Assembly: GCA_903834645.1 (NCBI GenBank)
Contig: CAILKA010000315.1
Location: forward strand, 1-16,689
Reading direction: 5' to 3'
Source of the DNA: an uncultured beta proteobacterium
GTDB taxonomy: Bacteria > Pseudomonadota > Gammaproteobacteria > Burkholderiales > Burkholderiaceae_C
Length of the DNA stretch: 16,689 bases
The stretch's first letter is position 1, and each line of letters begins with the position of its first letter. Under the pieces are notes generated by a model. The model made no database searches, had not been told where the DNA came from, and saw nothing but the letters and a program-made list of their open reading frames with translations. The position numbers and the translations under genes are program-made. Shown piece by piece: positions 1 through 7,360 of this stretch.

Positions 1-1169
1 AGGCGGAAGGCGAAGGTCAGCTCGGCCGGGAAGGGGTGGTCAGCCGGGGCCTGGCCGGTGAGCGTGGACTCGGTGATGACGCTGTCGAGCTGGTCATGGC
101 GCAGGTTGGCCACGATGGGCACGCGTTCGATGCGGGTCTCGCGGGCGCGCACCTCCAGTGTGGCCTCGTCAAACGTCACGTACAGGCTCACGGCCGGGCA
201 GTCGCGCCCCTCCGTCAAGGTGAAGGCCTGCACGATCTCGTCGGGCAGCATGGTGAGCTTCCAACCCGGCATATAGACCGTGGAAAGGCGCTCGCGCGCT
301 ACCTTGTCAATCGGCGAATCGGGCGCGATGGCCAGCGCCGGGGCGGCGATGTGCACACCGAAGACCACGGTGCCGCTGCCCAGGCCGCGCACCGACAGCG
401 CGTCGTCGATCTCGGTGGTGTGGGAGTCGTCGATCGAGAAGGCCTGCACGGGTGCGAGCGGCAGCTCCTCGCGGATGTCGGGTGCCGTGATCGCCGCAAA
501 GCCGGTGCCGCGCGGAAAGTGCTCGAACAAGAAGCGCTTCCAGTGGAACTGGTAGGGGCTGTCGATCGCACCGGCATCCTGCAGCAGGGCCAGCGGCGCG
601 CGCTGCGTCGCGCGCGCGGCCTGCACCACCGCCTTGTACTCGGGGCCGTTCTTGTCGGGCTTGAAGAGGATGCGGTAGAGCTGCTCGCGCACCGGACCCG
701 GGCACTGGCCGGCGCCGAGCTCGGCCGCCCACGCGTCGATCTGCGCAGCCACCATCTTCTTGCGCTCGATGGCCAGCAGTGCCGCCTGGACCGTTTCCTG
801 GGGGGCCTTGCGGAACATCCCTCGCCCGATGCGGCGGAAGTAGTGCGGGGCCTCGAAGAGCCGCATCAAGGCGCCCGCCTGATGCGCCGTGGTCGCGTGC
901 GCGTCGAAGTATTCGCGCGCCAGATCGGCAAAGCCGAATTCGCCCTCGGGCGCGAACTCCCAGGCGAGGTCCAGGTCGATCTGCTCGGCGTAGGCCTGCG
1001 CAGCGGCCATCAGCTCCGCCGGCGCGGGCTTGTCGAAACGCAGCAGCACGAGGGCGTTCTTCACCTTCACACGCTTGCCGGAGTCGAGCTCGAGCTGCAC
1101 CGAGGCCTCGGCCTCGGACATGACGCGGCCCGTCTGGAAACGGCCGGATTCTTCGAAGAGGGCGTACAT
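1..1169 (-). CDS. RNB-domain exoribonuclease (RNase II/R family), 3' end cut off
   Basis: This is the N-terminal 389 residues of a 3'-to-5' exoribonuclease that degrades RNA in the cytoplasm; the rest lies beyond base 1. The start is the ATG at 1169-1167 (MYALFEESGRFQTGRV), which matches the usual N-terminus of the Burkholderiales members of this family. The catalytic acidic motif of the RNB domain is plain at about bases 400-445, reading SIDDSHTTEIDDALS, with the clustered aspartates that bind the metal ions. Family members are usually about 640-700 residues, so roughly half is visible. No Shine-Dalgarno sequence precedes the start. A weak GACAAT element lies just upstream. The gene is divergent from the M16 peptidase gene. 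The family is clear; I cannot say whether RNase II or RNase R is the closer name, because the C-terminal S1 region is missing. Confidence 0.93.
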   Translation of the reverse strand, partial: MYALFEESGRFQTGRVMSEAEASVQLELDSGKRVKVKNALVLLRFDKPAPAELMAAAQAYAEQIDLDLAWEFAPEGEFGFADLAREYFDAHATTAHQAGALMRLFEAPHYFRRIGRGMFRKAPQETVQAALLAIERKKMVAAQIDAWAAELGAGQCPGPVREQLYRILFKPDKNGPEYKAVVQAARATQRAPLALLQDAGAIDSPYQFHWKRFLFEHFPRGTGFAAITAPDIREELPLAPVQAFSIDDSHTTEIDDALSVRGLGSGTVVFGVHIAAPALAIAPDSPIDKVARERLSTVYMPGWKLTMLPDEIVQAFTLTEGRDCPAVSLYVTFDEATLEVRARETRIERVPIVANLRHDQLDSVITESTLTGQAPADHPFPAELTFAFR

Positions 1170-1232
1170 CGGCCGGGATTGTCGCCGCTCGCTCGCAGGT
1201 GTCGCCCAGGCAGCCGGGGGGCCTCTGGGGAA

Positions 1233-1260
1233 AGCCCGGCCACGGCCGAACGGCCGGGCT
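1233..1260. repeat. Perfect 9-bp inverted repeat in the divergent RNase/M16 intergenic region
   Basis: AGCCCGGCC at 1233-1241 is exactly mirrored by GGCCGGGCT at 1252-1260, with a 10-base spacer that itself contains CGGCC. It lies between two divergent genes, 64 bases upstream of the RNase start and 45 bases upstream of the M16 start, so it cannot be a terminator for either gene. It could be an operator or a hairpin in a leader RNA. In GC-rich DNA such a repeat could also be chance. Confidence 0.45.
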
Positions 1261-1263
1261 CCC

Positions 1264-1269
1264 CACAAT
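1264..1269 (+). promoter_or_regulatory. Possible -10 element for the M16 peptidase gene
   Basis: CACAAT matches four of six positions of the sigma-70 -10 consensus and lies 36 bases upstream of the GTG start, which would give a leader of about 30 bases. No convincing -35 box sits 16-18 bases further upstream; the inverted repeat at 1233-1260 occupies that spacer instead. This is a weak, position-based call. Confidence 0.25.
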
Positions 1270-1304
1270 GCGGCGTCACACACAACAACACAGGGGGTAC
1301 GGAC

Positions 1305-4091
1305 GTGGACAGACGCGCGCGACACCAATGGACCGCGGGGTGGTGGATCACCCTGGCGCTGGCGTGGATGCTGGCGGCCGGGCCCACGTGGGCGCAGGGC
1401 GGCGCCGGCCCGACGGGCGGTGATGCCCCCCGGGCATCGGCCCCGCAGTTCGTGCGCGAGCTCGCCGGCATCGAGGAGTACCGGCTGCCCAACGGGCTGC
1501 AGATCCTGCTCTTTCCCGATGCGTCGAGCACCACCACGACCGTGAACATCACCTACCGCGTGGGCAGCCGCCACGAGGGCGCGGGCGAGTACGGCATGGC
1601 GCACCTGCTCGAGCACCTGGTGTTCAAGGGCACGCCCACCTACCGAGACATCACGGGCGAGTTTGCGCGGCGCGCGATGCGCTGGAACGGCACGACGAGC
1701 GTGGATCGCACCAATTACTTCGCCACCTTCAATGCCAACGAGGAGACGCTCGAGTTCGCCCTCGCCCTGGAGGCCGACCGGATGGTCAACAGCCTCATCG
1801 CCAAGGCCGACCTGGACAAGGAGATGCCGGTGGTGCGCAACGAATTCGAGCGCGCCGACAGCAACCCGCTGCAGGTGCTGGGCCAGCGTGTGCTGGGCAC
1901 GGCCTACCACTGGCATCCCTATGGCCGCGCGACCATCGGCGTGAGGAGCGACATCGAGAACGTGCCCATCGAGCGGCTGCGCGAGTTCTACAAGCGCCAC
2001 TATCGGCCCGACAACGCCACGCTGCTGGTGGCGGGCCGCTTCGACAAGGCGCGTGTGCTGCAGACCGTGGCGCGCACCTTCGGCCCGCTGGTGCAGCCCG
2101 CCGAGCCGCTGCAGCAGCCCTACACCGCCGAGCCCGCGCAGGACGGCGAGCGCACCGTCATCGTGCGGCGGGTGGGCGGGCAGCCGGCGCTGATGGCGCA
2201 TTACCACGTGCCGGCCGCCGCGCACCCTGACACCGCGGCGCTGGTGGTCTATCAGCTCCTGATGTCGATGCGACCCAGCGGCCAGCTCTACCGCAAGCTC
2301 GTGGAGTCCAAGCTCGCGGTGGCCGCCGGCCTGGCCGGCGGTGGCGGGGCGGCGCCTGGTGGCGTGACGGCCATCGCGATCCTGCAGGCCGACTCGAAGG
2401 TGGAGGAGGTGGAGAAGCTCCTGCTCGATCTCGTGGAAGGCCGCGCGGCCGAGCCCTTTGCGCCAGCCGAGTTCGAGCGCGTGCGCGAGCTGGCGCTCAA
2501 CGCGTACCGCCAGCAGATGAAGAGCCCCGAGGGACTGGCCCAGGGCATCTCCAACGTGGTGGCCTCGGGCGACTGGCGGCTGCAGTTCCAGCTGATCGAG
2601 GACATCCCCCGGGTGACGCTGGCCGATGTGGAGCGAGTGCGCCAGGCCTACTTCCGGCCCGCCAATCGCACCCTGGGGCGCTATCTGCCGGCTGCTGCCG
2701 TGGAGCGGGTGCAGATCCCGCCGGCTCCGCCCGTGTCGGAACGCTTGGCGGCCCTGAAGGGCCCACCGCGGGTGGAGGAGGGCGAACAGCTGGACCCCAC
2801 GCCCGACAACCTGGAGAGCCGGACGGTGCGCGCCCGGCTGCCCAGCGGGATCGGGCTGCACACGCTGCGCAAGTCGTTGCGTGGCCAGGCCGTGCACCTG
2901 CAGATGTCGCTGCGCTGGGGGTCGCTCGAGCAGACCTTCCCCATCCCCGGCACCGACATGCTGGCCTCGATGCTCTTCGAGGGCAGCCAGCGCCACTCCA
3001 AGCAGCAGATCCAGGACGAGCTGCTGCGCCTGCGGGCTTCGTTGAACGTCTCCAGCGGCGACCAGGGCGTCACCGTGTTCCTCACCGCCGAGCGCGACAC
3101 GCTCCTGCCGGCGTTGCGCATCGCTGCGGACATGCTGCGCAACCCGCTGCTGCCTGCCGACGCCTTCGAGCGCATGCAGCGCGCCGCAATCTCGGGCCTG
3201 CAGTCTTCACGCCAGGAGCTCGGCACCGTGCGCGTGGAGGTCACGCGCGCGCACTACAACACGGCGCTCGGGGCATCCTTCGGCCAGCCCGACTACATCA
3301 AGAGCCTGGATGACCGCATCCATTCCGTGCAGTCCACCACCCTGGAGAGGGTGCGAGGGATGCACCGCGATTGGTGGTCGGCCAACGAGGCGCGCGTGGC
3401 CGTGGCGGGCAACCTCCCCGAGGGGCTGGGCGAGGAGATCGAGCGGCTGTTTGGCGACTGGAAGAAGCCCGCAGCGGGCCGCTTCGTGCGGCACGAGCCT
3501 CGGCATTACGTGCTGCCGCCGGCCCGCTTCGTGGCCAGGGCCGCCGACAAGTCCAACGCGGTGCTGCGCTGGCACCAGACCTTCCCGCTGAACCAGGCCC
3601 ATCCGGACTACGCCGCCTTGCAGGTGGCCGCCCGCATCTTCGGCGGAGGGGGGCTGGAGAGCCGACTGGCCAGCCGGGTCCGGGTCAAGGAAGGGCTGAG
3701 CTACTCCATCGGCAGCGGCCTGAGCGTGCCGCAGCACGGCGACCGCGCAGGCCTGTCGATCGAAGCGAGCTACTCGCCCGACCAGCGTGAGCGCGTGATC
3801 CAGGCCGTGCGCGAGGAACTCAACCGGTATGCCGAGGAAGGGCCCACGCAGGCGGAGGTGGACCGCGTGCGCCAGGATCTGCTGGCCCAGCGGCGCGAGT
3901 CCCGCGGTGACGACCGCGGCCTGCCGGGCCTGCTGCTGACGCTGGATGACCTGGGCGAGAAGTTCGATGCGACACGCAAGCGCGACGAGGCCATCGCAGC
4001 CGTGACGCGGGAACAGGTCTTCGCTGCCTGGCGGCGTCACGTGCGCAGCGACGGCTTCGTGATCTCGGCAGCCGGCGACTTCAAGGATTGA
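1305..4091 (+). CDS. Secreted M16 family zinc metallopeptidase, single-chain two-half form
   Basis: A 928-residue insulinase-family peptidase predicted to act in the periplasm. I chose the GTG at 1305 because AGGGGG lies 8 bases upstream and a signal peptide follows at once: an Arg-rich start, a hydrophobic stretch at about residues 13-28, and a likely cut after TWA at residue 30. The frame stays open far upstream, but only antisense to the RNase gene. The inverted zinc motif HLLEH is at residues 100-104 (His100, Glu103, His104), and the third ligand is probably Glu180 in RNEFE. The second half, from about residue 530, has a degenerate copy without HxxEH (DMLASMLFEGS). It ends with a C-terminal lobe carrying the R/Y-type segment RVKEGLSYS at 791-799/800. 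Many bacterial relatives split these halves between two genes; here they are fused. The 3' end overlaps the convergent flavin reductase gene by 11 bases. The substrate is unknown. Confidence 0.93.
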   Translation: MDRRARHQWTAGWWITLALAWMLAAGPTWAQGGAGPTGGDAPRASAPQFVRELAGIEEYRLPNGLQILLFPDASSTTTTVNITYRVGSRHEGAGEYGMAHLLEHLVFKGTPTYRDITGEFARRAMRWNGTTSVDRTNYFATFNANEETLEFALALEADRMVNSLIAKADLDKEMPVVRNEFERADSNPLQVLGQRVLGTAYHWHPYGRATIGVRSDIENVPIERLREFYKRHYRPDNATLLVAGRFDKARVLQTVARTFGPLVQPAEPLQQPYTAEPAQDGERTVIVRRVGGQPALMAHYHVPAAAHPDTAALVVYQLLMSMRPSGQLYRKLVESKLAVAAGLAGGGGAAPGGVTAIAILQADSKVEEVEKLLLDLVEGRAAEPFAPAEFERVRELALNAYRQQMKSPEGLAQGISNVVASGDWRLQFQLIEDIPRVTLADVERVRQAYFRPANRTLGRYLPAAAVERVQIPPAPPVSERLAALKGPPRVEEGEQLDPTPDNLESRTVRARLPSGIGLHTLRKSLRGQAVHLQMSLRWGSLEQTFPIPGTDMLASMLFEGSQRHSKQQIQDELLRLRASLNVSSGDQGVTVFLTAERDTLLPALRIAADMLRNPLLPADAFERMQRAAISGLQSSRQELGTVRVEVTRAHYNTALGASFGQPDYIKSLDDRIHSVQSTTLERVRGMHRDWWSANEARVAVAGNLPEGLGEEIERLFGDWKKPAAGRFVRHEPRHYVLPPARFVARAADKSNAVLRWHQTFPLNQAHPDYAALQVAARIFGGGGLESRLASRVRVKEGLSYSIGSGLSVPQHGDRAGLSIEASYSPDQRERVIQAVREELNRYAEEGPTQAEVDRVRQDLLAQRRESRGDDRGLPGLLLTLDDLGEKFDATRKRDEAIAAVTREQVFAAWRRHVRSDGFVISAAGDFKD

Positions 4092-4758
4092 GCGGGCGCG
4101 CCTTCTCGGCCGAGCCTTCCAGGCCGGCGAGAAGGGCCCGGTTGTCTCCCGGTATGACCATCTGGAAGCGGTTGTCCACCACCGTGTAGTCGAAGTAGCC
4201 CATGCGCGCGATGGGCTGCAGCCTCAGCACATCGACCAGGCCCTCGGGCGTGAGTGCGGCGTCGTCGATGTGCACGGCCACGACGCGGCCGAAGACGACG
4301 TCGGCCGTGCCCATCGGGGGCTGGCCGGGAAAGCGCAGCGTGTTCAGGTAGACGCACTCGAACTGGATGGGCGAGCCCGCCACGCGTGGGGGCTTGACGA
4401 GCCTGGACGGCAGCTTGGCCAGCCCGGCGTGCTCGAACTCGTCGACACCGGGGGCCAGCTCCTGGCCCGTGGCGTTGACGGCCTCGCGCAGCGCCCAGGT
4501 GGCCATGTTCCAGACGAACTCGCCCGTGTCCTCGGCGTTGCGCACGGAGTCCTTGCGCCGTCCGTCCGTGGTCTGGTTGGCCGAGAACATCACGATCGGG
4601 GGGTCGAAGGTGACGTTCTGGAACTGGCTGTAGGGCGCCAGGTTGCAGCGCCCGGCAGAGTCGACCGTGGAGATCCAGCCGATCGGCCGCGGGATCACGC
4701 AGGACTTGAAGGGATCGTGTGGCAGGCCATGCGGGGTGCGGCCGGGTTCGTAGTACAT
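4081..4758 (-). CDS. Flavin reductase family protein (FMN-binding split barrel)
   Basis: A 225-residue cytoplasmic protein of the flavin reductase/flavoredoxin type, expected to bind FMN and use NAD(P)H. The start MYYEPGRTPHGL is typical of the family and is followed by the signature PRPIGWIST at residues 23-31, then NLAPYSQF (39-46) and KDSVRNAEDTGEFVWNMA (69-86), all parts of the flavin-binding fold. Its ATG lies inside the 3' end of the ABC exporter gene, a 64-base overlap in another frame, so the two are almost certainly on one transcript. There is no clear Shine-Dalgarno site, which fits reinitiation or coupling. Its stop overlaps the end of the convergent M16 gene. The physiological acceptor is unknown. 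A role in modifying the upstream precursor peptide is possible but unsupported; a general flavin or aromatic-catabolism role is more likely. Confidence 0.9.
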   Translation of the reverse strand: MYYEPGRTPHGLPHDPFKSCVIPRPIGWISTVDSAGRCNLAPYSQFQNVTFDPPIVMFSANQTTDGRRKDSVRNAEDTGEFVWNMATWALREAVNATGQELAPGVDEFEHAGLAKLPSRLVKPPRVAGSPIQFECVYLNTLRFPGQPPMGTADVVFGRVVAVHIDDAALTPEGLVDVLRLQPIARMGYFDYTVVDNRFQMVIPGDNRALLAGLEGSAEKARPLNP

Positions 4759-6914
4759 GGCGGGGCATGCGCGTGGATCGGTGCGACCGAGTGTAGGGCG
4801 GGCCGCATGACTTCCACCACCTGGCCATCGCGCACCTGCACGACGCGGCCGGCGCCGGCTATCGTCTCGGGCCGGTGGGCGATCACCAGGCGCGTGAGCG
4901 GCAGCCGCGCCAGCGCCTGCGTGACGGCGCGCTCGTTGTCCGTGTCGAGGTGGCTCGTGGCCTCGTCGAGCGCGAGCACGGCAGGCCGGCGATACAGGGC
5001 GCGTGCCAGCAGCAGGCGCTGCTTCTGCCCGCCCGACAGGCCCGATCCGAGGTCGCCCACCTGCGTGTGGTAACCCATGGGCATGCGCACGATCTCCTCG
5101 TGCAGCTGGGCCAGGCGGGCGCAAGCCTCGATGCGGGCCGAATTCGGTGCGTCATCGAAGAAGGTGATGTTGTCGGCGAGGCTGCCGCTGAGCAGGGCGT
5201 CCTCCTGCATCACGGTGCCGATGCGCGTGCGCACGTTGGCCAGGCCCAGCTGCGCGAGCGGCACCCCGCCGTAGCGGACTTCACCCTCGGTGGGCTGCAG
5301 GATGCCCAGCAGCAGCTTGAGCAAGGTCGTCTTGCCCGCGCCCGAGGGCCCGGTGAGGGCCACGCACTGGCCCGCTTCGATGCGCAGGCTCGCATGGCGC
5401 AGCACCCAGGGCTCGCCCTCGCCGTGGCGAAAACTCACGTCGCGCAGCTCCAGGCTGGCGTTCAGGTGCGAGAGGTCGTGCACCGGCTGCGCATCGGTGC
5501 CGGCTTCGCGCTCGGGCGAAGCCAGCGCGATGTCGGCCAGCCGCTCGGCGTGCAGGCCGAGCATGCGCCACTCGACCGCGTAGTCGATGAGCGCCGACAC
5601 CCGGCCGGTGAACTGCCCCTTGTAGGCGAGGAACGCGAACAGCATGCCCAGCGTGAAGGGCGTGGCCGCCGCGCCCGCCGATGTCTGGTGGGTCATGATC
5701 ATCTGGGCGGCCAGCCACAGCACCACCAGGTTTTCCAGGCCGAAGATGGCGGTGTTGGCGGCGCTGAAGGCGATGTGCAGGCGTGCCGTGCGCACGTCGC
5801 GGTTCTGTACGTCGACGACGAGGTTCTGCCAGCGTGCGCGCCGTGCCTGCTCGCGCCCGAAGAGCTTGAGCGGTGTGATTGCGCGCAGCGACTCGAGGAA
5901 ATGCGTCTGCTCGCGCGCATCCAGCACCAGCCGCTCGGCGGCCGCCTCGCGCAGCGGGCGATAGCTGGCGGCGCGCACGAGGGCGTAGGCCAGTACCGCG
6001 GCCAGCACGACTGCAGTGAGCTGGGTCGAGTACAGCAGCATCATCACGAGTGCAGCCAGCACCATGATGGCATCGAGCAGCGCCTCGATGAGGCCGTTGG
6101 TCAGCGTGTGCTGGATGGCTCCCACCGCGCCGAAGCGGCTCGTGATGTCGCCCAGATGGCGCTTTTCGAACCAGTCCACCGGCAGCCGCACGAGGTGCGC
6201 GAAGACATTGCCCACCCATTGCAGCGACAGGCTCTGGCCCAGCACCATGACCATCCAGCTGCGCGCCAGCGCAAGCGTGGTCTGCACCACGAGCAGCAGC
6301 GCCAGGCCCAGCACGAGCACGCCCAGCAGGTCGTGGTCGTGCCCGGCGATCGCCTCGTCGACCACGGCCTGGTTGAGCAGCGGTGCAGCGATCGCGAAGA
6401 GCTCGAGCACGAAGGCGACGGCGAATATCGCCGCCAGCGCGCGCCCGAGCCCCTGGACACGCCCGGTGAGCTGGCGCAGGCCCACGCGCGGCGCCTGCGC
6501 ACGTTTCTCGAAGCGGGCGCTGGGCGTGAGCTCGAGCGCCACGCCCGTGAAGTGGCGCGACACCTCCGATGGCGACAGCCGGCGTTGCCCCACCGCCGGG
6601 TCCAGCACGGTCAGCCGCCTGCGCCCCACACGCGCCAGGACCACGAAGTGGTTCATGTCCCAGTGCAGGATGCACGGCAGCCGCAGCGCACCGAGCTCAT
6701 CGGGCTCGAGTCGCAGCGCACGGGCGGACAGGCCGACGGCGTCGGCGTGGCCGATCAGCTGACCGAGATTGACGCCTTTGAGGCTCACCGGAAAGCGGCG
6801 ACGCAGCTCGGCCAGGTCGGTGCGCTGGCCGTGGGCCGAGGCGAGCATGGCCAGGCACGCGAGGCCGCACTCGGTGGACTGGGCCTGCAAGACGAGCGGC
6901 GGAAGCGTGGCCAT
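4695..6914 (-). CDS. Peptidase C39-containing ABC exporter (bacteriocin/microcin type)
   Basis: A 739-residue inner-membrane transporter that should cut a double-glycine leader on the cytoplasmic side and export the released peptide. The N-terminal C39 domain (about 1-130) has an intact triad: Cys16 in TECGLAC, His89 in MNHFVVL and Asp105 in LDPAVG, with Gln10 as the oxyanion residue. A transmembrane domain covers about 160-450. The ATPase domain has Walker A GPSGAGKT (522-529), Q-loop Gln570, signature LSGGQ (626-630), Walker B ending at Asp650-Glu651, and the switch His680. The last 35 or so residues form a Pro/Ala/His-rich tail beyond the conserved fold; its coding sequence overlaps the flavin reductase start. 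The start ATG at 6914 gives the usual C39 N-terminus, though no Shine-Dalgarno site is visible. It lies 61 bases after the precursor gene, consistent with the two being partners. Confidence 0.95.
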   Translation of the reverse strand: MATLPPLVLQAQSTECGLACLAMLASAHGQRTDLAELRRRFPVSLKGVNLGQLIGHADAVGLSARALRLEPDELGALRLPCILHWDMNHFVVLARVGRRRLTVLDPAVGQRRLSPSEVSRHFTGVALELTPSARFEKRAQAPRVGLRQLTGRVQGLGRALAAIFAVAFVLELFAIAAPLLNQAVVDEAIAGHDHDLLGVLVLGLALLLVVQTTLALARSWMVMVLGQSLSLQWVGNVFAHLVRLPVDWFEKRHLGDITSRFGAVGAIQHTLTNGLIEALLDAIMVLAALVMMLLYSTQLTAVVLAAVLAYALVRAASYRPLREAAAERLVLDAREQTHFLESLRAITPLKLFGREQARRARWQNLVVDVQNRDVRTARLHIAFSAANTAIFGLENLVVLWLAAQMIMTHQTSAGAAATPFTLGMLFAFLAYKGQFTGRVSALIDYAVEWRMLGLHAERLADIALASPEREAGTDAQPVHDLSHLNASLELRDVSFRHGEGEPWVLRHASLRIEAGQCVALTGPSGAGKTTLLKLLLGILQPTEGEVRYGGVPLAQLGLANVRTRIGTVMQEDALLSGSLADNITFFDDAPNSARIEACARLAQLHEEIVRMPMGYHTQVGDLGSGLSGGQKQRLLLARALYRRPAVLALDEATSHLDTDNERAVTQALARLPLTRLVIAHRPETIAGAGRVVQVRDGQVVEVMRPALHSVAPIHAHAPPCTTNPAAPRMACHTIPSSPA

Positions 6915-6975
6915 GTCAGGGTGTGCGGCAGCGTTTGCGCACAGGGCGCGGGGTGTGCGAGGGACTCCGCAGCGC

Positions 6976-7290
6976 TTACGCGGTGCCGAGCTTGTCCTGC
7001 TCGGGCAACTCGATCAGCAACAGGCCGGCTCGGGTGCCAGGTGCCCATGGCAGGCGAGGGTGGGCCGTGCCGCCCGATGCGCCCGATGAGCCGTGTGCAC
7101 CTGCCCGGGCGGCCAGCTGCCATGGCGCCATGGGCGTCGCGTCACTGCGGGTGGCGCTGAGCTCGCCTGCAAGGTCCGCCGGTGCATCGGCTGCGCCCGG
7201 GCCGGCGTGCCAGCGCGATGCGTGGGTGGTGGTCGACCATGAGCGGCCGCCCTGCACCTCCTGCCACTGGTTCGCATCGATCTCCTTCAT
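6976..7290 (-). CDS. Double-glycine-leader precursor peptide, candidate substrate of the C39 exporter
   Basis: This small gene encodes 104 residues. The first 15, MKEIDANQWQEVQGG, have the full hallmark of a C39-type leader: acidic/amide-rich, Ile4, Trp9 and Val12 at the hydrophobic positions, and GG at 14-15. Cutting after Gly15 would release an 89-residue core starting RSWSTTTHAS and ending EQDKLGTA. The core has 19 Ala, 11 Gly, 4 Trp, 4 His and no Cys, so neither disulfides nor lanthionines can form. A Gly/Ser/Ala stretch (GSSGASGG) covers residues 67-74, and a hydrophobic strand AGLLLIEL lies near the C-terminus. The start is fixed by AAGGAG six bases upstream. About a fifth of codons end in A or T, more than in neighbouring genes. 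It sits between the adaptor and exporter genes on the same strand. I do not recognise the core; it could be a bacteriocin, a signal or another secreted peptide. Confidence 0.78.
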   Translation of the reverse strand: MKEIDANQWQEVQGGRSWSTTTHASRWHAGPGAADAPADLAGELSATRSDATPMAPWQLAARAGAHGSSGASGGTAHPRLPWAPGTRAGLLLIELPEQDKLGTA

Positions 7291-7296
7291 CTCATG

Positions 7297-7302
7297 CTCC
7301 TT
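7297..7302 (-). promoter_or_regulatory. Ribosome binding site of the precursor peptide gene
   Basis: AAGGAG ends six bases before the ATG at 7290. This is the strongest Shine-Dalgarno match in the exporter cluster. It decides the start in favour of MKEID over the in-frame ATG at 7353 (MPRYRRK), which has only a weak GAGG upstream. Confidence 0.75.
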
Positions 7303-7311
7303 GTGCAATGG

Positions 7312-7333
7312 GGTGCCATGCAACGGTGGCACC
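7312..7333 (-). repeat. Perfect 7-bp hairpin between adaptor and precursor genes
   Basis: GGTGCCA at 7312-7318 and TGGCACC at 7327-7333 form a perfect stem with an 8-base loop. On the coding strand it lies 27 bases after the adaptor stop and ends 9 bases before AAGGAG. There is no U-run after it, so it is not a standard terminator. A processing or mRNA-protecting hairpin that lets the peptide be made in larger amounts than the adaptor would fit its position, but this is inference. Confidence 0.45.
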
Positions 7334-7360
7334 TTCCGTCTGTAACGCGGCATCCCGGCC

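Noticed and set aside
36..1304. In-frame upstream extension of the M16 peptidase by 423 codons
   Set aside because: It is antisense to the RNase gene, whose RNB motif is clear, has no domain-like features, and the GTG at 1305 has a ribosome binding site and a signal peptide directly after it.
6915..6975. Possible second small peptide gene between precursor and exporter
   Set aside because: The gap is only 61 bases and holds no start codon with a ribosome binding site or GG motif; it shows only a short GGGTGTGCG direct repeat.
4875..7160. 761-codon plus-strand open frame
   Set aside because: It is the antisense shadow of the ABC exporter. Its His/Gln/Arg-rich composition is what GC-rich third positions give on the opposite strand.
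7291..7353. Longer precursor start MPRYRRK at 7353
   Set aside because: In frame, but with a weak ribosome binding site. The MKEID start has AAGGAG at six bases and gives a standard leader; the extension would also run through the hairpin at 7312-7333.
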